From: JABHIE01 sp964584805 | GTDB lineage: Bacteria; Planctomycetota; UBA1135 | Direction: 5' to 3' | DNA: 55,473 nucleotides | NCBI GenBank assembly: GCA_964584805.1 | Contig: CAZPAY010000017.1 | Span: 1 to 55,473 of the forward strand | In this document: positions 17,494-25,696 of the stretch, piece by piece | Layout: the number at the start of each line of letters is the position of its first letter | Position numbering within the stretch: the stretch's first letter is position 1 | Notes under the pieces: model-generated | Seen by the model: only the letters and a program-made list of their open reading frames with translations | The model's database searches: none | Told to the model about the DNA's origin: nothing | Translations under genes and position numbers: made by a program

Positions 17494-17557
17494 GGTGAAG
17501 GTGCCCTCAGACAGGGGCACACTTTCTTCGACAACAAACCCAAAAAACTTGAATCAA

Positions 17558-18820
17558 CTAATCCAAGAAATCACAGTCACCCTGAGTGTAAAACCAATTG
17601 CTCCCATCAATCGCCGTGCGCATCATGTCGTAATGCACTGGAGTGGCCTCCTCAATTGGCATGGGCAGTGGCGTCACGATCACCCGATCTTCCTTTTCGA
17701 AAGGCGATTTTCGCGTGTTTTTTAAGGACGCCATCGCTTTATGCTCAGCTCCATCCTCACGCACCGCAAAGCGCAAATAGACCAAGCCAGCCGCGCGCGT
17801 GACTTTCGCAGTGTGCGCCAAAAGTGCCTGAGCGACACCGGGCTCATTGCCATGCCATAAATCCAAGACTGTCGCCACATGGACGCCATCAATCGTGCGC
17901 TCTCGCCACACGATATAGCCCATTGCCGTGCCATTTCGACGCGCTAGCACTGTGCGAGTCGGCCCCACCGGGCACTTGGCATATCGCCAATTCAATGCAT
18001 CCGCGGAGCGCGAAAAACACAAACGGTAGTTATCACGGTAGCGGAACCAAAGTTCGTTAAACTCCTCGCCAAATTCATGAATTTCTTCAAACTGAAAACT
18101 CGCAATGCCTGGTTCTTTCAAAGACAAAAACAAATCGGCGAGCGGCGAAATCAAGCGGCCGAGCGCCCCCAAACGGTGAGAAAGCGCTGCTCTGTAGGAA
18201 AGCCGTTTTTCCCAAACTTGAAGGACGAATGCAACTCGATAGCCAAACCAGCGGCGACCAATTTTGATTGCCTCGTCAGTCGATTGCCCGCCGTAAGCAA
18301 AAACACAGCCTTGGGCGCCAGCGTCCAGGCCAGTGCAAGAAGTCGCGCCTTTATAAAGCCGACCGCCGCCACGGGCTTTGGGCGATGTGGCGCTCTCGCA
18401 CACCATGATGCACCGGGCATCTTCTCCATTAATTCGGACTTTTTTCGCTAAGCCTAAATTCTCTGAGTGAATTTCGCCTGTCGCGTCGTCGACGCCAACC
18501 CAAGCCACGGGGTCGCCAGCCGGGTTTTCCCAGAATTTCCACATAAAGTGCTCAAGTGAGCGGTCAATGCCAAACACCAAATTGGTCAAAGCATTGGCGG
18601 CTGCAGCGTGTTCGCGAGTCATCCGCTCAAAACGCATCCCTTTCAGGGCTGACGGCCACTTTATATCGGGGATATACTCCTCTAAATCAATGGGCCCCTT
18701 CCTCTTTGTTGTCTCTTCCACTGCACTTGCCTCGGCGCTTGTTGGCGCTTGGCGTGCGTGGTCTGCATTTTCCTCAGGGCTTTGGTCTGAGTTCGGCGAT
18801 GGTTTACTGTTTTGGTTCAC
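17558..18820 (-). CDS. GNAT-like acyltransferase, paralogue 2
   Basis: The product has 420 residues from a GTG at 18820. The first ~45 residues are polar and probably disordered. The remainder matches paralogue 1: FWENPAGDPVAWV, ATSPKARGGGRLYKGA, GRRWFGYRVAFVLQV, LNWRYAKCPVGPT and SNWFYTQGDCDFLD. An IPDI/IPEI stretch conserved before the first GNAT strand in both proteins argues for a start well upstream of Met62 (18637), though that ATG is an alternative. It lies 64 bases before paralogue 1 on the same strand, so it is probably a tandem duplication in one operon. Confidence 0.8.
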   Translation of the reverse strand: MNQNSKPSPNSDQSPEENADHARQAPTSAEASAVEETTKRKGPIDLEEYIPDIKWPSALKGMRFERMTREHAAAANALTNLVFGIDRSLEHFMWKFWENPAGDPVAWVGVDDATGEIHSENLGLAKKVRINGEDARCIMVCESATSPKARGGGRLYKGATSCTGLDAGAQGCVFAYGGQSTDEAIKIGRRWFGYRVAFVLQVWEKRLSYRAALSHRLGALGRLISPLADLFLSLKEPGIASFQFEEIHEFGEEFNELWFRYRDNYRLCFSRSADALNWRYAKCPVGPTRTVLARRNGTAMGYIVWRERTIDGVHVATVLDLWHGNEPGVAQALLAHTAKVTRAAGLVYLRFAVREDGAEHKAMASLKNTRKSPFEKEDRVIVTPLPMPIEEATPVHYDMMRTAIDGSNWFYTQGDCDFLD

Positions 18821-18833
18821 TTGGAGTGAAAAT

Positions 18834-20435
18834 TTGGGCTTTGACCGACTCTGGATGGCGGCCTTACTTGCTCTAGGAGTGCTCGTGCTTGATTATGCTT
18901 TTCAGCGCAACCAACAGTTTCCTCCTTTTCGCTGGTTTCATCGACTGATTCTAGGGTTTTCTAAACCTTTCGTTTCTGCAGGCATTCTCTTTCTTGCACT
19001 TTTACCTGCTGGGGTTTCCATCCTCATTCAGCCTGACACCCAAGGTCAGCCCGATGTGGTGGTCATCCTTCTCGACACGGTGCGCGCGGACGCCTTTTCA
19101 CGAGGAGGTTGTGAATACGACACTTCGCCAAGACTTGACGCCCTTGCAAAACAAGGTGCCGGGTTTTCTCAAGCTGTTGCGCAAAGTGGCTGGACAAAGC
19201 CATCTGTTGCCACCCTGCTCACCGGTCGCACCCCAAGCCATCACTTGGCTGTTGGTCGCCCCGCTGTTAATTTTTTTCCAAACCTTGAAAACAATCAGCG
19301 TGTGCTCGCCGAAGCATTTGCGAGCAATGGTTATTCCACATGCGCGGTTTCTTCCAACCCAAATATCGCTTCGGCCTATGGCTTTGCGCAAGGCTTCTTT
19401 CAATTCTATGAAAACTTTTCATGGCTTGCTGGCGACATCCTAAAGGCTGGAAATGAGTGGCTACAGGGGCAACAAAATGACGAGCGCCCTTTCTTTATGT
19501 ACTTGCACTTTAATGACGCGCATTACCCGTATCGCCCTCAGCCGCCCTACAAAGGCATGTTTCATAAGTCAGAGCGCGATGCGCAATTGGATGGCCGAAC
19601 CGAAAGCGCTTTTCGTTTAGGCGACCTGGAATACACCGCCGAAGATGTCGAAATTTTAAAGCTAAAGTTTTACGAACAAGTCCGTTTCCTCGATGACCAG
19701 GTGGGTAGCTTTGTAGAAGACTTGCTCGCGGAAAATGACAACCTCATTGTCGTCATTTGCGCTGACCACGGAGAAGAATTTCTTGAGCACGGCGACCTTG
19801 GCCACGGGCACTCGCTTTATGACGAGCTCATTTTGGTGCCTCTTCAGTTTTCATGGAGCCCCGCTGTTGGCAAGCGACTTGGGCTAAAGTGCGGCGCGCA
19901 TCCAGAGCAAGTGCGCATCATGGATGTCATGCCGACCCTGCTCGAAATGACGGGCCTCGAGTGGCCTGAGGCAGCCCCCACCATGGATGGCGAAAGCCTC
20001 TTACCCTTTTTGCGCGGAGAGCCTGCCAAAGACCGCCCCGCCTTTTCGGAGACAGATCACCCGGGTAGCCCACTTTCTGGGCCAGCCGGCCCGCTTCGCT
20101 CTTGGCGTGAAGGGGGTTGGAAATACATCGAGAGCGACCGCTACTCAAAGTCAGCAAACCGAATTTGGCTTTTTGATTTAGAAAAAGATTCCAATGAAAC
20201 ACGGAATTTGGCGGGGCAACAAACTTACGGGCCACAGTTGCTATCACTCGCTCAGGCTCTTGAGGCTTCCAATTGGTTGGTCGACAAGCCTCAGGCACCG
20301 AGTGCACACACAATGCTCAACAATGCAATGAGCGCCTCTATGGAAGAGCTTGGATATGCCGGCGATGTCGCGCCCGATGAAGGCGCAATGCCAGAATTTG
20401 CCCCTGGCGCCGTGCCGTGGTTTTCGCAAAATTGA
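18834..20435 (+). CDS. Membrane-anchored sulfatase-like enzyme (alkaline phosphatase superfamily)
   Basis: The product has 533 residues from a TTG at 18834 that follows GGAG by seven bases; an ATG at 18855 and longer ATG starts (18690, 18567) that overlap the divergent gene are alternatives. Two membrane helices (LLALGVLVLDYAF, FVSAGILFLALLPAGVSI) precede the catalytic domain. Metal-site motifs are VVVILLDTVRADAF and ICADHGEEFLEHGDLGHG. The nucleophile loop reads SGWTKPSVATLLTG: the formylglycine Cys/Ser of true sulfatases (C/S-x-P-x-R) is replaced by Thr, and the Arg by Val. It therefore resembles phosphotransferase or phosphodiesterase relatives. The catalytic domain probably faces the periplasm. 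Confidence 0.85.
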   Translation: MGFDRLWMAALLALGVLVLDYAFQRNQQFPPFRWFHRLILGFSKPFVSAGILFLALLPAGVSILIQPDTQGQPDVVVILLDTVRADAFSRGGCEYDTSPRLDALAKQGAGFSQAVAQSGWTKPSVATLLTGRTPSHHLAVGRPAVNFFPNLENNQRVLAEAFASNGYSTCAVSSNPNIASAYGFAQGFFQFYENFSWLAGDILKAGNEWLQGQQNDERPFFMYLHFNDAHYPYRPQPPYKGMFHKSERDAQLDGRTESAFRLGDLEYTAEDVEILKLKFYEQVRFLDDQVGSFVEDLLAENDNLIVVICADHGEEFLEHGDLGHGHSLYDELILVPLQFSWSPAVGKRLGLKCGAHPEQVRIMDVMPTLLEMTGLEWPEAAPTMDGESLLPFLRGEPAKDRPAFSETDHPGSPLSGPAGPLRSWREGGWKYIESDRYSKSANRIWLFDLEKDSNETRNLAGQQTYGPQLLSLAQALEASNWLVDKPQAPSAHTMLNNAMSASMEELGYAGDVAPDEGAMPEFAPGAVPWFSQN

Positions 20436-20446
20436 CGTGCTAATTC

Positions 20447-20466
20447 GCGCAAAAGCGCAGTTTTTT
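20447..20466 (+). terminator. Short hairpin with T tract after the sulfatase-like gene
   Basis: GCGC-AAAA-GCGC (20447-20458) followed by AG and six T. The stem is only four base pairs, so the signal is weak, but its location 11 bases after the stop codon and upstream of glnA fits a terminator. Confidence 0.45.
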
Positions 20467-20589
20467 GCCGTTTTTAACAGATTTGAGTAATTTTTTTGCA
20501 GTTTTTGTGCTTTTCGCAAGTCAATCTTGGCGGGAGGGGTTATCTTTCTCCCAAGCAAGGGTTCCATCCCCCTTTGCGAAACCAAAACC

Positions 20590-21972
20590 ATGAACACTGC
20601 GTCAAAACGTTTCTCCACCCACGCCAAGATGACTCGCGAAGAAATCCTGGCTCACATGAAAGAGCATGATGTCCGCTTTTTGCGCCTGCAATTTATGGAC
20701 ATCACAGGCATCAACAAAAATATTGAGGTGCCGCACAGTCAGTTTGAAAAAGCGCTCAACGGCGAGGTCATGTTTGACGGCTCGTCAATCGAAGGCTTCA
20801 CGCGCATCGAAGAGTCTGACATGCTGCTCAAGCCAGACCTCGGCACATACCGCATTGACCCTTGGGACAGCTACGGCATCCATGAGGCGAATCACGGTCA
20901 GGTGGCCTCCATCATTTGCGATGTTTACGGCACCGACGAAAAGCCATTCGAGGGTTGCCCGCGCGGCATCCTACGCAAGGTCATCGCTGAGGCCGCCGAA
21001 ATGGGCTATGAAATGATGGCCGGCCCTGAGGCTGAGTTTTTCCTCTTCATGCGCGACGAAGATGGTGGCGCAACCACCGAGACCCACGACTCCGCGGGTT
21101 ACTTTGACCTCGCCCCTCTCGACCTCGGTGAAGAGTGCCGTCGTGAGATTGTGATTGCTCTCGAGAAGCAAGGTTTTGAAATCGAAGCCGCCCACCACGA
21201 GGTTGCACCCGGTCAACACGAAATTGACTTCAAATACGGTGGCGCCCTTGAGACTGCCGACCGCTTGTCAACTTTCCGCTTTGTCGTCCGCCGTGTAGCG
21301 CGCGATATGGGCCTGCACGCGACCTTCATGCCAAAGCCAATTTTTGGCCAAAACGGCTCAGGCATGCATGTCCACATGTCGCTTTTTGAAAACGGCGAAA
21401 ACATTTTCTTCGAGGACGGCGCCCCAGATGGCGGCATCTCCGACAAAATGCGTCACTATGTTGGTGGCTTGCTCAAGCATGCTCGCGGACTCGTTGCCAT
21501 CACCAACCCAACGGTCAACTCATACAAGCGCTTGGTCCCTGGCTATGAAGCACCGACGCACCTCGCTTGGTCGATGCGCAACCGCTCCCCGCTGATTCGC
21601 GTCCCCGACCGCCGTGGTATTGGCACTCGCTGCGAGCTGCGTATGCCTGACCCATCTTGCAATCCATACCTCGCGTTTGCCGCAATGCTGGCTGCTGGCC
21701 TTGATGGCGTGCGCAATGAAATTGAACCACCAAAGCCTGTCACGGGCAATGTTTACCGCATGAGTGAGCGTGAGCGTAGCCGTAACAAGATTAAAAGCTT
21801 GCCGGGCAACCTCGACGAGGCCCTAATTGCTTTCGAGAAAAGCTCTGTGCTTAAAGACGCTATTGGCGCCCACGCATCACAGCAATTCATAACGGCCAAA
21901 AAGGCTGAGTGGCATGAATACATCGCCATGGTTCACCCCTGGGAGCTGGATCGCTACCTCACATCGATGTAG
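20590..21972 (+). CDS. glnA: Glutamine synthetase, type I (GSI-alpha-like)
   Basis: The product has 460 residues from the ATG at 20590; the ATG at 20629 would give 447, closer to Bacillus GlnA. It makes glutamine from glutamate, ammonia and ATP, and is a cytosolic dodecamer. Visible family blocks are MFDGSSIEGFTRIEESDM, GPEAEFFLF, the ATP/metal region HHEVAPGQHEIDFKYG, the HMHMSLF-type loop HVHMSLFENG, and NSYKRLVPGYEAP. The C-terminal NLYDLP adenylylation site of GSI-beta enzymes is absent, so control by GlnE is not expected. The 154-base leader holds no convincing promoter. The gene ends six bases from the pdxA stop on the other strand. Confidence 0.97.
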   Translation: MNTASKRFSTHAKMTREEILAHMKEHDVRFLRLQFMDITGINKNIEVPHSQFEKALNGEVMFDGSSIEGFTRIEESDMLLKPDLGTYRIDPWDSYGIHEANHGQVASIICDVYGTDEKPFEGCPRGILRKVIAEAAEMGYEMMAGPEAEFFLFMRDEDGGATTETHDSAGYFDLAPLDLGEECRREIVIALEKQGFEIEAAHHEVAPGQHEIDFKYGGALETADRLSTFRFVVRRVARDMGLHATFMPKPIFGQNGSGMHVHMSLFENGENIFFEDGAPDGGISDKMRHYVGGLLKHARGLVAITNPTVNSYKRLVPGYEAPTHLAWSMRNRSPLIRVPDRRGIGTRCELRMPDPSCNPYLAFAAMLAAGLDGVRNEIEPPKPVTGNVYRMSERERSRNKIKSLPGNLDEALIAFEKSSVLKDAIGAHASQQFITAKKAEWHEYIAMVHPWELDRYLTSM

Positions 21973-21978
21973 GTGACG

Positions 21979-23013
21979 CTATTGGCGGCGACTCGTTGTC
22001 GCCAATTCCAAACCGCGCTCAAGCGCAAACGCAAAAGGCTCTGGGTCAGCAGACCCGGGGCCTTTTGCCGCCAAATCGTATGCTGCGCCATGCATCGGGC
22101 TCACACGCAGCAAACCTTTTGCGCCAACGAGCAATGTCCAGGCGCGCTCTCGGCCAAGTAGGCGCAAAGGGATAAAAGCTTGGTCATGATAAAGCGCGAC
22201 AACAACATCCCACTGGCCGTCACGACCTTCGCCAAACACGATATCAGGGACGGCCGGGCCTGCCGTCTCAAAGCCCCACTCTTGGCTGGCGCGCTCAATC
22301 GCTGGCATTAAGACCTTTTTTTCTTCCTTGCCAAAAGCACCGCCTTCGCCTGCATGTGGGTTAAGGCCTGCCAAAACAATGCGCGGGTCTTCCAGGCCTA
22401 AAGTCTCACGCGCGGCCTCATGAGCAATGCGAATTTGTTTCTGGACGAGACCGATTTCAAGCCGATCGAGTGCCTCGCGCAAAGCCATGTGGCGCGTAGC
22501 AATCAGAACCCGTAAATCACCCGAGCAAGCCATCATGCCGTAACGCTTGCTCCCAGAAAGCTCACCAAAGAGTTGGGTTTGCCCCTCATATGGGTAGCCA
22601 GCCAAATGCATGCTCTCTTTATGAATGGGTGGTGTCACCACCAAGTCGGCGTCACCCGACAGACACAATTGACCCGCGCGCAAATTTGCCTCGGTTGAGG
22701 CTAAGCCAAAAGCGGCGCTCGGTGCGCCAACAAGGTCTGCGGTCAATGGGGCCTCCAGTTCAATCACCGGCAATGGCCCATCGGGCGGTATTGCAAAACC
22801 CTCTTCGGCAGATGCTACAGAAATGAGATTGAGCGAGTCAGCCACTAAAACACCTGCTTCGGCGCAAGACGACGCCAAACATCGCAAGGCATCTACATGG
22901 CCAAACAGCAGAGGGCGGCATCTCTCGCGCAATAGCGGACGAGAAAAAACGCGCAGGGTAAGTTCAGGGCCGATTCCACCGGCGTCCCCCTGCGGGACGG
23001 CGACACGGGGCAA
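21979..23013 (-). CDS. pdxA: 4-hydroxythreonine-4-phosphate dehydrogenase PdxA
   Basis: The product has 344 residues; the only start fitting the family length is TTG at 23013, since the signature VAVPQGDAGGIGPEL lies at the very N-terminus. PdxA oxidises 4-phosphohydroxythreonine with NAD(P)+, giving the amino-ketone used by PdxJ. Metal-ligand histidines are found in TPPIHKESMHLAGYPYEGQT, LNPHAGEGGAFGKEE and LYHDQAFIPLRLL. The usual GDPAGIGPE is GDAGGIGPE here. It begins nine bases after the stop of the secreted protein gene and is the last gene of an ECF-sigma operon, an unusual location for pdxA. Confidence 0.94.
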   Translation of the reverse strand: MPRVAVPQGDAGGIGPELTLRVFSRPLLRERCRPLLFGHVDALRCLASSCAEAGVLVADSLNLISVASAEEGFAIPPDGPLPVIELEAPLTADLVGAPSAAFGLASTEANLRAGQLCLSGDADLVVTPPIHKESMHLAGYPYEGQTQLFGELSGSKRYGMMACSGDLRVLIATRHMALREALDRLEIGLVQKQIRIAHEAARETLGLEDPRIVLAGLNPHAGEGGAFGKEEKKVLMPAIERASQEWGFETAGPAVPDIVFGEGRDGQWDVVVALYHDQAFIPLRLLGRERAWTLLVGAKGLLRVSPMHGAAYDLAAKGPGSADPEPFAFALERGLELATTSRRQ

Positions 23014-23021
23014 GGCGTGGC

Positions 23022-23687
23022 TCAGAAACGGTAGTCTACGAAGACCAACTCGCCAACGTTCGAAATATACATCTCGATTGGGCGGGCGCCAGCGTTCATC
23101 GCATTTGGAACGATCAACACCCGAGTGCGCGCCATGTTCGGGACGGCGGCCAAGAGCTCTTGGATTGGGAGCTTTGTTGAAGGAGCTGTAATCGCGCCCT
23201 CGTATTGAAAGTTTGGGCCCTCAATCATGAGTTTTGCGCCAAAATATTCACGCGGCAACCACTGCCACATAGAAATTTCACCACTAGCGACATCGGAGAG
23301 CCAGAATTCAGCGACGGCTTGGCGCTCAACGGCAAAAACATCAAAACCGAAATTCCGATTCACAATGCCAAATGGAGTGCCGTCAGCAGCGACTACGCGA
23401 GAGCCGAGGTCGTAGCTGCCCACGAAGCCCAGCGTCGGACGATGAGCGAAAACCTGCACATTGGGCTCCGAATGCCCAAGAGCGCGCCAGAACATAAGGT
23501 CAAGAGAGTCATCTTCGTAGCACGGCAAACTGCCAACAACGGGGTTGTCGCCGCGGTTAGGGGCGACCTCGCCATGAACTGCTGCCGCCAGATCAAACAC
23601 AGGCAACGCAGCAAACAGCATCAACGAGAGGGAGAGGCTGAACGCCAATCCAAGTCGAAGTTTTTGTTTTGATTGCAGTTTTTTCAT
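23022..23687 (-). CDS. Secreted protein linked to an ECF sigma operon
   Basis: The product has 221 residues from the ATG at 23687, four bases after the stop of the anti-sigma gene. The signal peptide is a lysine-rich start (MKKLQSKQKLRLGLAF) and a long hydrophobic core ending near LAAAVHGE. The mature protein has one early cysteine (SLPCYEDDSLD) and several beta-rich segments (GFVGSYDLGSRVVAADGTPF, GELVFVDYRF at the end). No family recognised. Its place between anti-sigma and pdxA suggests an extracytoplasmic role connected with the regulator (inference). Confidence 0.8.
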   Translation of the reverse strand: MKKLQSKQKLRLGLAFSLSLSLMLFAALPVFDLAAAVHGEVAPNRGDNPVVGSLPCYEDDSLDLMFWRALGHSEPNVQVFAHRPTLGFVGSYDLGSRVVAADGTPFGIVNRNFGFDVFAVERQAVAEFWLSDVASGEISMWQWLPREYFGAKLMIEGPNFQYEGAITAPSTKLPIQELLAAVPNMARTRVLIVPNAMNAGARPIEMYISNVGELVFVDYRF

Positions 23688-23691
23688 CGGT

Positions 23692-24699
23692 CTATGCGGC
23701 AAAAAGTGAGGGCTCTTCTTGGCGAATCCAAGCACTAATAGTTGTGTCGGCGCCCAGGGTTGCAAGAAGTTCTGGGGCTGTGCGCAACCATTCAATGGTT
23801 TGGCCCCATAAAGAGGGGTGATTCTGGCGGATATGCTGCAGCATTTCACTTGCAGAAGCCGCATCGCCTAAGGCTAGGTGCTCAACAACAATATTGTGAA
23901 GTACAAAAGCAAACTCAGGCTTGCGTGCCACGAGCCCACTCGCAACAACCCAGCGATAAATACGCAAAGCGCGCTGGCTTTCCCCAAGCCGGTCGTAAAC
24001 CAAGCCAAGCTGAACAGCAGCGTGGCCACGATTCACTAAGCGGTCCGTGCGCAGAAAAACTTCACGATACGCATCGATTGCTTCACAGTCATTGCCTTGG
24101 GATTGCAGTACATAACCCATGTAAATGCGAGCTTCGGCAAACTTTGGCTTAAGGCGCAGGGCTTCGCTCAGCAACTGATGACTCTTGAGGAGCTGGTCGT
24201 CTGCACCCTGGCGCAAAGTCTCGGCGGACAAACGAGCTGCACCACTTTCTTCCGCAGCATGAGCCGCATCAGCAGCCTCACCTTGAGTGAATTCATCAAT
24301 AACAACGGGCTCTTGGGCTACTTGCAGGAGGTAGTCACCGTCTGTTGCAACCAAGGCGTAAGCTTTGCCCAATTCATAAAGGGCTTGAGCGAGGCGACGC
24401 AAAATCTCGGCATCGGCCAGGCCATCGAACAGGTCTTGGCCACGCATACGACGCAACCGAGTCGAAAGCGAGCCGGGGATTGCTGCATCACGGTGTGCTA
24501 AAGCCTGCAGGCGGATGGCCTCAAAAAACTCGGCGCAGTCGGTACAAGATTCGATATGAACCAAGGTGCGACGAGCTGATTCTTCAGGAAGCTCGCCATC
24601 AAACAACGCGGACAAATCGCGCTGGAAAGCTTGGCACAAAATGCGGGGTGTGGACTGCACATTACGCATGGCGTCAACGAAACCGGAACGGCTATACAT
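23692..24699 (-). CDS. Anti-sigma factor-like protein with zinc-finger motif and TPR repeats
   Basis: The product has 335 residues. Near residue 47 the sequence HIESCTDCAEFF supplies the H-x3-C-x2-C motif of zinc-binding anti-sigma (ZAS) domains. The middle and C-terminal parts contain at least three TPR-like repeats (ARIYMGYVLQSQGNDCEAIDAY, GHAAVQLGLVYDRLGESQRA, HNIVVEHLALGDAASASEML). No membrane helix is evident, so the protein may be a soluble anti-sigma whose TPR region binds a partner. Its ATG overlaps the sigma stop by one base (TGATG), as expected for a sigma/anti-sigma pair. Confidence 0.85.
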   Translation of the reverse strand: MYSRSGFVDAMRNVQSTPRILCQAFQRDLSALFDGELPEESARRTLVHIESCTDCAEFFEAIRLQALAHRDAAIPGSLSTRLRRMRGQDLFDGLADAEILRRLAQALYELGKAYALVATDGDYLLQVAQEPVVIDEFTQGEAADAAHAAEESGAARLSAETLRQGADDQLLKSHQLLSEALRLKPKFAEARIYMGYVLQSQGNDCEAIDAYREVFLRTDRLVNRGHAAVQLGLVYDRLGESQRALRIYRWVVASGLVARKPEFAFVLHNIVVEHLALGDAASASEMLQHIRQNHPSLWGQTIEWLRTAPELLATLGADTTISAWIRQEEPSLFAA

Positions 24700-25529
24700 C
24701 AGACCTTGCCCCCGGTGAGCGAAGCGCGGTCAACATGCGATTGGCCTGCTGAAAACTTGCGCTTCATGATGGTGAAGATCTTGCGCCGAGCGCGGAAAAT
24801 CAACATTTTGAGATTTTCGACACGAATACCCAGCGCCTCGGACGCATCTCGGTAGGGCTTGGCCTCGACCTCTACCAAAAAGAGTGCGCGCTTTTCGCGA
24901 GGTGTTAAGCACTTATAGGCGTGCAAGTAAAAATGCAGATACAACTGCCATGCAGCGGCCAAATCTGTGGCGGCTTCGCGCCCAGCGGTCTCTTCTAAAG
25001 GTGTGCGGCCGTTTGCGTCGGCTGGCTCAAGGACGGGATGATCTTCTTCTTCGAAACCGGCTGTAGCCAGTGGCATGACGCGATCGCGATGTGTGCGGCG
25101 GCTGTGCTTGAGGACCGTGTTGCGCACGATGGAGTGTGTCCAGTTACGGAATGCAGCGGCGCGCTCAGGCTTAAATTTAAAAGGGTAGCGATATATATTG
25201 AAGAAAACCTCTTGCAGCACATCGCCAACATCAACCGCATGAGCATAAAACGAGCGGCGCAGGTGGTGATATATAAGGCGAGTAATTGCCTCATGGTTGA
25301 GCTCGTACAAGAGAGAGAAGGCCTCGTTACTCGCGGTATCGCGATAGGCGGCCATCAGCCAAGTAGACAATTGATCGCGATCTTTTGCAGAGGCCTCTTG
25401 GAGGGCTTCTGCCGCGTCAGACAATTGCTCATAACCCGAGACCCCATCAGCGGTCAATTCCTGCGCAAAAGCTCCCAGTCGCTCGGCAAAAGCCGGCAAA
25501 TTTTCGGAGCGGAGTTGCGCGAATGCCAT
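24699..25529 (-). CDS. ECF-family RNA polymerase sigma factor
   Basis: The product has 276 residues. After a ~70-residue N-terminal extension, region 2 is present (AVDVGDVLQEVFFNIYRYPF, then AFRNWTHSIVRNTVLKHSRR, which contacts the -10 element), and region 4 follows (CLTPREKRALFLVEVE, YRDASEALGIRVENLKML, a helix-turn-helix for the -35 element). The N-terminal extension is unusual for ECF factors, which are generally about 180-200 residues. It starts the operon sigma, anti-sigma/TPR, secreted protein, pdxA. Upstream (25620-25630) lies a motif shared with the second ECF operon. Confidence 0.9.
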   Translation of the reverse strand: MAFAQLRSENLPAFAERLGAFAQELTADGVSGYEQLSDAAEALQEASAKDRDQLSTWLMAAYRDTASNEAFSLLYELNHEAITRLIYHHLRRSFYAHAVDVGDVLQEVFFNIYRYPFKFKPERAAAFRNWTHSIVRNTVLKHSRRTHRDRVMPLATAGFEEEDHPVLEPADANGRTPLEETAGREAATDLAAAWQLYLHFYLHAYKCLTPREKRALFLVEVEAKPYRDASEALGIRVENLKMLIFRARRKIFTIMKRKFSAGQSHVDRASLTGGKV

Positions 25530-25619
25530 GTAATGAGGGTTCTATCTATGCTAAGTTCGGTTATTGGCCTTGGTAACTGAATTTTACCGATTTTCTTAAG
25601 TATGTGGTAAAGAAAGGGA

Positions 25620-25630
25620 AAAGCCTATCC
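25620..25630 (-). promoter_or_regulatory. GGATAGGCTTT motif upstream of ECF operon 1
   Basis: On the minus strand GGATAGGCTTT occurs 91-101 bases before the sigma start at 25529. The identical 11-mer lies 48-58 bases before the second ECF sigma gene (50045-50055). A shared promoter or operator element is inferred; no conventional -35/-10 pair is obvious in either region. Confidence 0.4.
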
Positions 25631-25696
25631 GATAAAGTCCAATTCCCCTTTATTTCGGACGAAATCTTTGCGTAACAGCCTAAGGTAAGAACGACT

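Noticed and set aside
20467..20589. Possible riboswitch or nitrogen-responsive leader before glnA
   Set aside because: T-rich runs and small G/C-rich stems are present, but I see no consensus of a known riboswitch or sigma-54 promoter (-24/-12).
25530..25696. Divergent promoter region between ECF operon 1 and the MATE gene
   Set aside because: I looked for -35/-10 pairs on both strands and found only weak matches; not called as promoters apart from the shared 11-mer.
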